36,505 nucleotides of DNA, taken from positions 1 to 36,505 of the forward strand of contig JAHBWF010000075.1 in NCBI GenBank assembly GCA_019637105.1. Reading direction: 5' to 3'. Positions 8,369-15,671 of this stretch are shown here, piece after piece. Under the pieces are notes generated by a model that saw only the letters and a list, made by a program, of their open reading frames with translations, made no database searches and was not told the origin of the DNA. Each line of letters begins with the position of its first letter. Within the stretch, counting starts at the first letter, position 1. This DNA is from Labilithrix sp. (GTDB lineage: Bacteria > Myxococcota_A > Polyangia > Polyangiales > Polyangiaceae). The translations under genes and the position numbers were made by a program.

Positions 8369-9202
8369 TCAGCGGACGAGCAGCAGGAAGACGACCGCGC
8401 CGAGGAGGATGCGGTACACGCCGAACGGCACGAGCCCCCGCTTCTTCAGGTAGGCGAGGAACGCGGCGATGACCGCCCACGCCACCGCGAACGAGACGAC
8501 GAGACCGACGACGACGTTCAGCGCGCCGATCTGCCCGAGGACGTCGCGCGACTTGTACGCCTCGTAGACGGTCGCCGCCCCGAGCGTGGGCAGGCCGAGG
8601 AGGAAGGAGAACTCGGCGGCGGTCGCGGTCGAGAGCCCCGCGAGCTGCCCGGCGACGATCGTGCACATCGAGCGCGACGAGCCGGGCCACATCGACACGC
8701 ACTGGCCGAGCCCGATCACGAGCGCGCGCGCCGGCGTGACGTGCTCGAGCCCGACGAGGCCGGGGTCGACCGCGCCGGGCGCCGTCGCCGCGCGCTTCGC
8801 GCGGGAGGCGCGGACGAGCTCGACGACGATCATGACGACGCCGCCGGCGACGAGCGCGACCGCCACGGGCCCCGGACCGAACAGCAGCGCCTTGATCTTC
8901 TTGCGGAGGAGGAGGCCCGCGATCGCCGTCGGGACGAAGCCGAGCACGAGCGCGAGGAGCAGCTGCACGCTGGCGCGCTCGCGCCGCGCGAGGCCCGCGG
9001 TGCGCTCGAGCAACAGCCGCCGGTAGTGGACGACGACCGCGAGGATGGCGCCGAGCTGGATGACGATGTCGAACGAATCGACGGCGTCGCCCGTGTGCCC
9101 GAGCGCGTGGCTCGCGAGGATGAGGTGGCCGGTCGAGGACACCGGCAGGTACTCGGTCACGCCCTCGACGATCCCGAGGAGCGCTGCGATGAGCGGGTTC
9201 AT
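8369..9202 (-). CDS. uppP: Undecaprenyl-diphosphatase (BacA/UppP family)
   Basis: A 277-residue integral membrane protein of normal family length. It carries both signature regions: EGVTEYLPVSSTGHL (residues 13-27) and MWPGSSRS (171-178), which together form the active site with conserved Glu, Ser, His and Arg. The enzyme removes a phosphate from undecaprenyl diphosphate on the periplasmic side so that the lipid carrier can be reused for peptidoglycan and polysaccharide export. Overproduction in other bacteria gives bacitracin tolerance. ATG 9202 starts exactly at the family N-terminus. A weak -10-like TAGAGA lies at 9254-9259. No cell-wall genes are adjacent. Confidence 0.97.
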   Translation of the reverse strand: MNPLIAALLGIVEGVTEYLPVSSTGHLILASHALGHTGDAVDSFDIVIQLGAILAVVVHYRRLLLERTAGLARRERASVQLLLALVLGFVPTAIAGLLLRKKIKALLFGPGPVAVALVAGGVVMIVVELVRASRAKRAATAPGAVDPGLVGLEHVTPARALVIGLGQCVSMWPGSSRSMCTIVAGQLAGLSTATAAEFSFLLGLPTLGAATVYEAYKSRDVLGQIGALNVVVGLVVSFAVAWAVIAAFLAYLKKRGLVPFGVYRILLGAVVFLLLVR

Positions 9203-9339
9203 CCGACGCGAGCCGTGCGAGCAAAGGGTGAGCGCGTCATGCCGAGCACGACCTCTCTACCACAGACGCGCCGACGCTCCGGCCGGCGCGTCGCCCGACC
9301 TTGCGCCGCGCGAAGAATCGCGCGAAGAGCGGCTCGTCC

Positions 9340-9861
9340 ATGGCGCTCTTCCCCCCGATCGACGCCGACGTCGACGCCGTGCGCGAGGCGCTCCGGCCGC
9401 TCCGCAACGACTTCACGGTCGCGCTCCACGCGGCGGCGAACGCGTTCGCCGTGGGCGCGATCGTCCGCGTCGCCCACAGCTTCCTCGCCCGCGAGATCGT
9501 CCTCATCGGCGACGCGCCGTACTTCGAGAAGGCCTCGATGGGCATGGAGAAGTACGAGACGATCGTGCGCGTGCCCACGGACGAGGCGTTCCTCGAGCAC
9601 GTGGGCGACCGGCCGCTCTGGGCGGTGGAGAAGGACGCGGCGACCACGAGCGTCACCGCGGTGGAGCGCTTCCCGAAGGACGTCGTGCTCCTCTTCGGGA
9701 GCGAGCGCTTCGGGATCCCGCGCGGGTTGCTCGAGCGCGCGAGCGTGACGGTCGGCGTCCCGATCTACGGCGTGAACCACTCGCTGCCGCTCGCCGTGGC
9801 GGCGGGGATCGTGATGAACGAGTGGGCGAGGCGCCGCTACGCGACCGGGACCGTCCTGTAG
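9340..9861 (+). CDS. SpoU/TrmH-family (SPOUT) RNA 2'-O-methyltransferase
   Basis: A 173-residue protein with the SPOUT trefoil-knot pattern. Motif 1 is ANAFAVGAIVRVAHSF (N34 and R43), motif 2 is LLFGSERFGIPRGLL (GxExxG, residues 120-125) and motif 3 is GVPIYGVNHSLPLAVAAGIVMNEW. Such enzymes methylate ribose 2'-OH groups of tRNA or rRNA using S-adenosylmethionine. It consists only of the catalytic domain; the N-terminal substrate-binding domain of RlmB-like members is absent. Motif 3 reads HSLPLAVA where most relatives have SLNVSVA, so substrate and even activity are uncertain. ATG 9340 is preceded by GAAGAGCGG; a TTG 39 nt upstream is less likely. Confidence 0.85.
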   Translation: MALFPPIDADVDAVREALRPLRNDFTVALHAAANAFAVGAIVRVAHSFLAREIVLIGDAPYFEKASMGMEKYETIVRVPTDEAFLEHVGDRPLWAVEKDAATTSVTAVERFPKDVVLLFGSERFGIPRGLLERASVTVGVPIYGVNHSLPLAVAAGIVMNEWARRRYATGTVL

Positions 9862-9887
9862 GGCTCGGGGAGGCGCCCTCGCGGGCG

Positions 9888-9941
9888 TCAGAAGGCGCCG
9901 CCGCCCTGCGTCGCTTGGCGGACGGTGATCGAGAACGACAT
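9888..9941 (-). CDS. Possible 17-residue peptide gene with a perfect Shine-Dalgarno
   Basis: The ATG at 9941 is preceded by GGAGG (9947-9951) at a spacing of 5 nt and opens a frame MSFSITVRQATQGGGAF that ends in TGA. An in-frame upstream ATG at 9965 overlaps the stop of the preceding lipoprotein gene (TGATG) and would give a 25-residue form. It is read in the same direction as that lipoprotein gene. The length is too short for statistical support; a perfect GGAGG at ideal spacing is the main argument. It could also be the remnant of a longer C-terminus. Confidence 0.3.
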   Translation of the reverse strand: MSFSITVRQATQGGGAF

Positions 9942-9964
9942 CGAGTCCTCCGAGGTGGGTCGCA

Positions 9965-11335
9965 TCAGGGCACCGGGTTCTGCGCGAGGCGGCGCGCCTT
10001 GTCCATGTCGGCCTGGCCGTCGACGAACACGACCGTCGCGACGTAGTCGAGGGCGCGGACGCCGTCGGGCAGCGTGGCGTTCGCGAGGAACGCGGTCGGC
10101 GAGTAGTTCCCGACGTTGCCGACGCCGGCGTTGAGCTGCGCGGCGGCGCCGGCGAGCGCCTCGGCGGGCGCGCCCTGCGCCTTGCCGCCGTAGTACTGCG
10201 CGAGGCCGTCCATCAGCGGCGCCACCTGCTCGGCCACGGCGCGGTGCCCGGAGGAGAGGCCGCTCGCGTTGCCGGTCGCGAAGACCGCGCCGATGAGCGC
10301 GGGGCGATCGGCCGGCGGGGCGACGAGGATGTTCTGGAGCGGGCCCTCGGCCAGGCCGATCTGCCCCTCGGTCGTGGACACGAGCGGCATCGGCTCGAAG
10401 AGCGGGTCGACGCACGCCGCGCCGCCTTCGCCGGCGGCGCGGATCTCCGCCTCGCTGCAGCTCGAGAGCGCGAGCATGTGCCACGCGAACTCGGAGCAGT
10501 ACATCGGGAGCTTGGTGGTCTTGTCCTGCTCGAGGATGATCTGGCCGAGCTTGGTGACGGTCTGCTTCGTCGTGAGGCCGGTCGCGGCGAAGATCGGCGT
10601 GAGGTAGTCCTTCTGGAACTTGACCTGGCTGCGCTGGCCGTTGATGCGACCGACGTTCGACTTGAGGGCGCCGACCCACCTCTGGAGGCTCGCCTTGCGC
10701 TCCGGCGTCATGTTCTTCGGGCGGACGATCTGGAGCGCGTCGGTGCCGCTCTCGCGCGCGCCGGAGCTGCTCACGCCGCCGGAGAAGTGGAGCGTGTTGA
10801 ACTGGCCGACGTACTCGCCGTCGAGCGGGCTGTCGATGTTGAACGCCTCGCCGTTCTGCGTGTAGACGAGGCTCGCGTGCGTGACGCCCATCTGCACGTG
10901 CGGGTACGCCATCGTGCCGGCGAGGTTCGGGCGGAAGCTGAGCGCGATGTCGCCGTCCTCGAGGACGCCGGCGCGGGCGAGCCGCTTCGCCATGTCGACG
11001 CGCGCGACCTTCTTCTTCGCGGGCTCCTGACCGCCCTGGTTGATGACGATGAGGCGGAGACCGGAGTCCGCCACCTCGCTCGAGGGGTTCCAGACCGTGG
11101 GGTACGGGTACTGCGGGCGGTTCAGCGGCGTCGTGATCGACGACTTCGGCACGGAGAAGTAGAAGGGCACGTCGATGAGCCGGTCGGCCGACTGGCTCGT
11201 CGTGATCGCGTCCTCGCCGATGACGGCTTCGTCGCCGTCGTCGTCGGCCTCCGCCGCGCAGCCCTGGGAGAGCGCGAACGTGGAGGCGACCGCGAGGAGC
11301 ATCGAGAGGCGACCGAGCCGAGCGAGAGCGAACAT
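9965..11335 (-). CDS. Lipoprotein with a permuted papain-like (YiiX/YaeF-type) cysteine hydrolase domain
   Basis: A 456-residue protein. The signal ends in ALSQGC (C26), followed by an acidic stretch. The core has the order expected for circularly permuted NlpC/P60-like hydrolases: a GDIALSF strand, then GVTHASLVYT with H153, an acidic/polar partner region FNIDSP, and later MYCSEFAWHMLAL with C280. In permuted members the His comes before the Cys, as here. Known relatives cleave amide bonds in lipids or peptides; the substrate here is unknown. About 165 residues C-terminal to the Cys belong to no family I know. A good ribosome-binding site (GGAAGAAGGG) precedes the ATG, and a palindrome-rich promoter lies upstream. 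Confidence 0.75.
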   Translation of the reverse strand: MFALARLGRLSMLLAVASTFALSQGCAAEADDDGDEAVIGEDAITTSQSADRLIDVPFYFSVPKSSITTPLNRPQYPYPTVWNPSSEVADSGLRLIVINQGGQEPAKKKVARVDMAKRLARAGVLEDGDIALSFRPNLAGTMAYPHVQMGVTHASLVYTQNGEAFNIDSPLDGEYVGQFNTLHFSGGVSSSGARESGTDALQIVRPKNMTPERKASLQRWVGALKSNVGRINGQRSQVKFQKDYLTPIFAATGLTTKQTVTKLGQIILEQDKTTKLPMYCSEFAWHMLALSSCSEAEIRAAGEGGAACVDPLFEPMPLVSTTEGQIGLAEGPLQNILVAPPADRPALIGAVFATGNASGLSSGHRAVAEQVAPLMDGLAQYYGGKAQGAPAEALAGAAAQLNAGVGNVGNYSPTAFLANATLPDGVRALDYVATVVFVDGQADMDKARRLAQNPVP

Positions 11336-11362
11336 GGGAGACCCTTCTTCCGTGCTAGAGGA

Positions 11363-11411
11363 GACTTACCCACATCACTGCATCATGTGTGCTAAGTATT
11401 ACATCATGTAA
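11363..11411 (-). promoter_or_regulatory. Promoter region with two inverted repeats (candidate operator)
   Basis: This AT-rich stretch upstream of the papain-like lipoprotein gene has a palindrome TTACATCATGTAA (11399-11411) and a second inverted repeat CACAT-9-ATGTG (11371-11389). Both contain CATCATGT in the same orientation. A TAAGTC hexamer (minus strand, 11363-11368) is a possible -10, about 28 nt from the start codon; the second repeat would then lie in the spacer and the palindrome just upstream of -35. Confidence 0.5.
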
Positions 11412-11619
11412 ATTCCATGCGTTAGCGCTCAAGGTGGGTTGGCTCCTCGCTTCCATTGAGGGTGGATTGATCCACGACCGCGGCGCTCGCCGCCCCGCGA
11501 CGACGTCGATCCGACCGACCGAGCCGGCCGAGAGGCGCGCGCCCCGACGGGGTGGAGCGCCGCGGCGGCAACGCGCGACAAAGGCTCGAGCTCGTTGGGC
11601 TTCCTCGCCTTCGCGTCGC

Positions 11620-11625
11620 TACACT
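11620..11625 (+). promoter_or_regulatory. Candidate -10 element TACACT for a leaderless transcript
   Basis: TACACT lies 8 nt before the GTG at 11634. TTGGGC at 11595-11600 is a weak -35 at 19 bp spacing. The transcript would begin at or within a base or two of the GTG. Confidence 0.45.
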
Positions 11626-11633
11626 GAAGCGAC

Positions 11634-11903
11634 GTGAGACGCCGATTCCCCTTCGCTCTCCTCGCGCTCCTCCTCGGAGGCGTCCCGTTCGCGGGCGCCG
11701 CGTGTGACTCGCGACCGATCGCGCCGATCGACGACGGCGAGGACGCCCGGCCGGCCCCGTCCGACGACGTCGACGCCGGGCCCGCGGGGGAGGCGGGGCC
11801 CGCGGACGCCGCGGACGCCGCCGACCTCGCGGACGCGCACGACGCCGCGGACGCCGATCGCGCAGACGCGGACGCCGGCGACGCGAGCGCCGACGGCGGG
11901 TGA
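11634..11903 (+). CDS. Small Asp/Ala-rich lipoprotein
   Basis: An 89-residue protein from a GTG start. The signal MRRRFPFALLALLLGGVPFAG leads to a lipobox AGAAC (C24). The mature chain is almost wholly Asp, Ala, Pro and Gly, with repeated short ADAAD-like units and no hydrophobic core, so it should be a disordered, strongly acidic, membrane-tethered tail. Such tails are common in myxobacterial lipoproteins as linkers, but here nothing follows them. It could be an acidic surface peptide or the remnant of a larger lipoprotein. The promoter-like TACACT 8 nt upstream supports the start. Confidence 0.55.
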   Translation: MRRRFPFALLALLLGGVPFAGAACDSRPIAPIDDGEDARPAPSDDVDAGPAGEAGPADAADAADLADAHDAADADRADADAGDASADGG

Positions 11904-11943
11904 CGCCGCCTCCCGCGGGCGTCGAAGGACTAGCGTCGAAGCA

Positions 11944-13065
11944 CTAGGCCGAGCGGCGGCGGCGGGCGACGACGAGCGCGGCGATCCCGGCGAGCGCGAG
12001 CGCGCCGAACGTGCCCGACGACGCCGTGCGCGGCGCGGCGGAGCAGCCGGTCGTCGTGGTGGTCTTCGTGATCGTCGTGGGCGCCTCGGTCGCGTCGATG
12101 GACGTGCAGAGCTCGCCTTCGCACACCGTGCCGGTCTCGGGATCGGCGGACAGGTCGGCCGGGGCCGAGAGCCACGCGGGCGCGTCGTAACCGCCGGACT
12201 TCGCGGCCTTCTCCCCCGCCGCGAGGATCATCTCGGCGTGCGCGTCGGTGCGGGTGTAGATGGCGGCGAGGCAGCGGTCCTCCGTCTGCGGGCCGCGCGA
12301 GAGCGCGCCGAGGACGTACGGCTCGCGGCGCTCGAAGCTGTCCTGATCGAACGCGCCGCCGCCGGAGTCGCCCGAGCAGACGTAGCCCTCGGTGATGAAC
12401 TCCTTGTCGCTGTCGAGCATCCGGGCGTACGCGCCCTTGCACTCGTACGTCTCGTCGCCGGGGACGCACACGATGTCGATCTTCTCGCGGATGCGGCGGA
12501 TGCCGGAGTCGCGGGCGTTCGGGCTCGTGATGCCGTAGCCGAGCGCCGTGATCTGACCGCCGATCTTCGTGCGGTCGGTCATCGAGAACTGCACGACCGG
12601 CGTCGCGGGCGTCGCCTCGTCCGCCGGGATGTTGTCCTCGAGCGTGATGAGCGCGATGTCGTTGCCGCAGAAGCCCGTCTCCTTCGGCGTGGTGATCTCC
12701 TTCGCCTGGTACAGCTTCTGGGCGCGGCGGAGGCTCGGCTCGGTCGTGACGAAGAGGCCCGAGGGGCTCACGTTCCGCGACGGGAACTTGTCGGCGCAGG
12801 TGACCGCGGAGCTGCCGTCGGGCGGGACCACGCAGTGACGGGCGGTGAGCACGAGGTTCGGCGCGATCAGCGTGCCCGAGCACACGGAGCCGTACCGGCT
12901 CGCGATGCCGACGGCGAAGTTGTTCGACTTCTTGGTGTCGGACTTGCCGTCCTGGACCGCGCTCGCCTGCTGCCCCAAGGGCTCGGAATCCCACGCGGAC
13001 TCGGGCTCTGCGCCGCAGGCCACGAGGGCGGGGAAAAGCACCAGTCCGAGCAGGCTCGTCTGCAT
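11944..13065 (-). CDS. Trypsin-like serine protease (S1) lipoprotein with MYXO-CTERM-type sorting tail
   Basis: A 373-residue protein. Its N-terminal signal ends in a good lipobox, LVAC (C17). The chymotrypsin-fold domain carries the triad H77 (LTARHC), D136 (GNDIALITL) and S234 (GDSGGG), so it is probably an active endopeptidase. After a Thr-rich linker (TTITKTTTTT) the last 34 residues have the three-part MYXO-CTERM build: GCS (C341), a hydrophobic helix (GALALAGIAALVV) and an ARRRR tail. MYXO-CTERM signals are processed by myxosortase and route proteins to the cell surface in Myxococcota. Having both a lipobox and this tail is unusual. GGAGAGGA before ATG 13065 is a good ribosome-binding site. 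Confidence 0.93.
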   Translation of the reverse strand: MQTSLLGLVLFPALVACGAEPESAWDSEPLGQQASAVQDGKSDTKKSNNFAVGIASRYGSVCSGTLIAPNLVLTARHCVVPPDGSSAVTCADKFPSRNVSPSGLFVTTEPSLRRAQKLYQAKEITTPKETGFCGNDIALITLEDNIPADEATPATPVVQFSMTDRTKIGGQITALGYGITSPNARDSGIRRIREKIDIVCVPGDETYECKGAYARMLDSDKEFITEGYVCSGDSGGGAFDQDSFERREPYVLGALSRGPQTEDRCLAAIYTRTDAHAEMILAAGEKAAKSGGYDAPAWLSAPADLSADPETGTVCEGELCTSIDATEAPTTITKTTTTTGCSAAPRTASSGTFGALALAGIAALVVARRRRSA

Positions 13066-13169
13066 GTTCGTCCTCTCCGAGCCTCGCCAGGTGCGGCAGC
13101 CAATCCAGCGGGGGGCTGGATCATGCGTTGTCCACCGGCGAGGGCGAGTGAATGTATCCGAGCCCTCCC

Positions 13170-13194
13170 GAGACGCTCCTCTCGAATGCGTCTC
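13170..13194. promoter_or_regulatory. Inverted repeat in the protease/DUF362 divergent promoter region
   Basis: GAGACGC (13170-13176) and GCGTCTC (13188-13194) are perfect inverted copies separated by 11 bp, lying between a TACATT hexamer for the protease gene (minus strand, 13151-13156) and the TAGACT of the DUF362 gene (plus). The 18-bp centre-to-centre distance fits a dimeric regulator on one face of the helix. Confidence 0.4.
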
Positions 13195-13236
13195 ACCGGC
13201 GGAGCTCGTTCGGTTTCGACCCACTCGGAATTTTCG

Positions 13237-13242
13237 TAGACT
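13237..13242 (+). promoter_or_regulatory. Candidate -10 element TAGACT for a leaderless transcript
   Basis: TAGACT lies 7 nt before ATG 13250 in a locally AT-richer stretch (AATTTTCG just upstream). TTCGAC at 13215-13220 is a possible but poor -35 at 16 bp. Transcription would start at the ATG. Confidence 0.5.
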
Positions 13243-13249
13243 TTCGAGG

Positions 13250-14890
13250 ATGTCGCGCGTCGCCGAAAGGGCCTCGAGGCCGCGTCACCCCGCCGAGGAC
13301 GCTCGCGTCTTCCTCTTCCATTGCGCCGAGTACGACGTCGCGCGGATCCGCGCGATCGTGGGCGGGGTCCTCTCGGAGCTCGGCCTTCACCCGGCGGGGC
13401 GCACGCTGGTGAAGCCGAACCTCGTCTGCGCCGGCGAGCCCTTCGCCCACGCGTACACGCGCCCCGAGATCGTCGAGGGCGTGCTCGGCGCGCTGAAGGA
13501 CGCCGAGCGGCGCGACGATCCGATGACCGAGCTCGCGGTCGGCGAGCGCTGCGCCATCACCATCCCGACGCGCTTCGTGTTCCGCGAGGCCGGCTACGAT
13601 CCGATGCTCGAGCGGGCGGGCGCCAAGCGGTACTGCTTCGAGGAGGTCCCGCAGGTCGAGATCCCGCTGACGCACGAGGGCCGTCTCCGCGACTACCTCT
13701 TCACGCCGGAGCCGGTCGCCAAGGCGGACTTCTTCGTCAACTGCCCCAAGTTCAAGGCGCACCCGTGGACGACGGTGACGTTCTCGATGAAGAACTACAT
13801 CGGGATCCAGGACGATCGTCATCGCCTCATCGATCACGATCACGCGCTGAACCGGAAGGTCGCCGACCTGCAGTACATCGTCCAGCCGCAGCTCGTCGTG
13901 ATCGACGCGATCGTCGCGGGAGAGGGGCGCATGCTGACGCCGATCCCGCGCAACATGAACCTGGTCATCGTCGGCAACAACCAGGTCGCGATCGACGCCG
14001 TGGGCTGCCGGATCATCGGGCTCGATCCGCTGAGCGTCGAGCACGTCCGCCTCGCGCACGAGCGCGGCTTCGGCCCGGTGTCGCTGGACGAGATCCGGCT
14101 CGGCGGCGACGTGACGCTCGACGAAGCCAAGCAGCGGGCGAAAGGCTTCCAGGTCGGCCTCGTCCGCGTCGAGAAATACTTCGAGGGCACCAGCATCCAG
14201 GCCTACGCCGGCCCGGCGCCGACGCGCGGCCTGAAGAAGACCGGCGCCCCCGGCGCGACGTCGAGCGACGACCACTACTGCTGGGGCGGGTGCCCGGGCG
14301 TGATGGAGGAGGTCATCGAGGTCCTCCGCCTCGCCGACGAGCACTGCGACCGGAAGCTCCCGCGGATCCACCTCGTCTTCGGCAAGTACGAGGGCGCGCT
14401 CGACGTCGGCTACGGCGAGAAGGTGATCTTCGTCGGCGACTGCGTCGAGTGGAGCGGCAAGCTCGGCGGCGAGCTCGTCCACGTCCGGAGCAAGTACGTC
14501 GAACGCGAGGACCTCGATCCGTACGGCGCGCGGCACAAGGACGTCTACGCGCGGATGCTGAAGATGGCGAACAAGCTCCGCGAGCTGAGGGCGAGGCCCT
14601 GGATCCGCCTCGAGGGCTGCCCCGTCAGCGTCGGCGAGCTCATCTTGCTGCTCGCCGAGCTCGGCGGGATCAACAACCCGTACTTCGATCGCCGGGCCGT
14701 CGTGGGCTTCAACCGCGCGTACCTCGCGTGGCGCGCGACCGACGCGTGGAAGCGGCTCACCGGGTCGAGCTACCAGGTGCGCGGCCCCACGGAGCGCGGC
14801 GCGGCGCGCCCCGACGTCACGCCGCCCGCGCGCGGCGCCTCGAGCGACGCGACGAAGGAGCGCGACGGCGCCGACACGACCGCGGAGTGA
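13250..14890 (+). CDS. DUF362-domain protein with Cys-containing C-terminal domain
   Basis: A 546-residue cytoplasmic protein. Residues about 20-290 match DUF362: TLVKPNLVCAG, ADFFVNCPKFKAHPWTTVTFSMKNYIG and DAVGCRIIGLDPLSVEHVRLAHERGFG are typical. The C-terminal part (about 335-500) has cysteines in conserved-looking settings: CWGGCPG (C344, C348), VGDC (C398) and EGCPVS (C457). The two GCP segments are each followed by a helix with similar E..L spacing. DUF362 is often joined to ferredoxin-like domains, so an Fe-S or metal role is possible, but unproven. It heads a likely operon: the next gene begins within or 23 bp after its stop. The last 40 residues are low-complexity. Confidence 0.85.
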   Translation: MSRVAERASRPRHPAEDARVFLFHCAEYDVARIRAIVGGVLSELGLHPAGRTLVKPNLVCAGEPFAHAYTRPEIVEGVLGALKDAERRDDPMTELAVGERCAITIPTRFVFREAGYDPMLERAGAKRYCFEEVPQVEIPLTHEGRLRDYLFTPEPVAKADFFVNCPKFKAHPWTTVTFSMKNYIGIQDDRHRLIDHDHALNRKVADLQYIVQPQLVVIDAIVAGEGRMLTPIPRNMNLVIVGNNQVAIDAVGCRIIGLDPLSVEHVRLAHERGFGPVSLDEIRLGGDVTLDEAKQRAKGFQVGLVRVEKYFEGTSIQAYAGPAPTRGLKKTGAPGATSSDDHYCWGGCPGVMEEVIEVLRLADEHCDRKLPRIHLVFGKYEGALDVGYGEKVIFVGDCVEWSGKLGGELVHVRSKYVEREDLDPYGARHKDVYARMLKMANKLRELRARPWIRLEGCPVSVGELILLLAELGGINNPYFDRRAVVGFNRAYLAWRATDAWKRLTGSSYQVRGPTERGAARPDVTPPARGASSDATKERDGADTTAE

Positions 14891-14913
14891 CGCGCCCCGG
14901 CGAACCGACGATC

Positions 14914-15657
14914 ATGCGCGCGGACTCGATCCCCCTCACGACCGGCCGCGGGACGTCGCCCGCCGCTCCGACCACGACGCGGGTAGCCGTGCTCGCGGAG
15001 CCGCCCCTGCCCGGTCGCTGCCTGCCCGGCCTGCTCGCGGCGCACGAGCCCGAGTGGGTCGCGGGCTTGTGCGCGGCGATGCTGCGCGACACGCTCGACG
15101 GCCTCCAGTCCGTCGACGCGAGCGAGTACCTCGTCTTCGCCTCGGGTGACGACGAGGCGCTCCGCGTGCTCGCGCGCCACGTCCCGGCGCCTTGGCGCCT
15201 CGTGGGCGGCGTCGCCGACGCGTCGGCGGCGTTCGCGAAGCTCGGCCGCTCGAGCGGCGCGACGGACGAGGCGACCGGCGCGCCCGACGGCGTCACGCTC
15301 CTGGCGCGGGGCGACGCGCCCTCCGCGCCGATCGAGCCGCTCGTCGCGCTGCTCTCGACGACCGGCGGCGCCGCGATCCGCGCGCCGCTCGCGATCCTCG
15401 GACGGTCCGAGGACGGCCGCGCGTGGCTCCTCGGCGCCCGAGCGGTCGGCGACCTCACCGCGGATCTCCCGTGGGACAGCCCGGAGCTCGCCGCGGCGGT
15501 GTGCGTCCGATGCGCGCGCGCGGACGTGCCGGTCGTCGAGCTCCCGCGGTCCGCGATCGTCGACGCGCCGAGCGCGGTCCTCGCGCTGCTCGAGGAGCTT
15601 CGCCGTCACCCCGAGCGCGCGCCGCGGACCGCGCAGTTCATCGTCACCCGCGGTTGA
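14914..15657 (+). CDS. GT-A-fold transferase-like protein (DUF2064/TIGR04282-like, divergent)
   Basis: A 247-residue protein. After a disordered start, VAVLAEPPLPGRCLPGLLAA resembles the N-terminal strand-loop of the DUF2064 group of GT-A nucleotidyl/glycosyltransferase-like proteins, followed by a helix (WVAGLCAAMLRDTLDGL) and a strand (EYLVFASGDD). The usual basic K.P.PG..KTRL motif is degenerate here, so activity is doubtful. A GTG at 14887 overlaps the upstream stop (GTGA) and would add nine residues; I prefer neither strongly and list the ATG. It lies between the DUF362 gene and a HAD phosphatase gene 14 bp downstream, which points to one operon. Confidence 0.65.
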   Translation: MRADSIPLTTGRGTSPAAPTTTRVAVLAEPPLPGRCLPGLLAAHEPEWVAGLCAAMLRDTLDGLQSVDASEYLVFASGDDEALRVLARHVPAPWRLVGGVADASAAFAKLGRSSGATDEATGAPDGVTLLARGDAPSAPIEPLVALLSTTGGAAIRAPLAILGRSEDGRAWLLGARAVGDLTADLPWDSPELAAAVCVRCARADVPVVELPRSAIVDAPSAVLALLEELRRHPERAPRTAQFIVTRG

Positions 15658-15671
15658 CCTCGTCGCCCCGC

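Noticed and set aside
11389-11637. 82-residue frame starting in the palindromic promoter region
   Set aside because: It starts inside the operator-like repeats, has no ribosome-binding site, and becomes Arg/Pro-rich like spacer.
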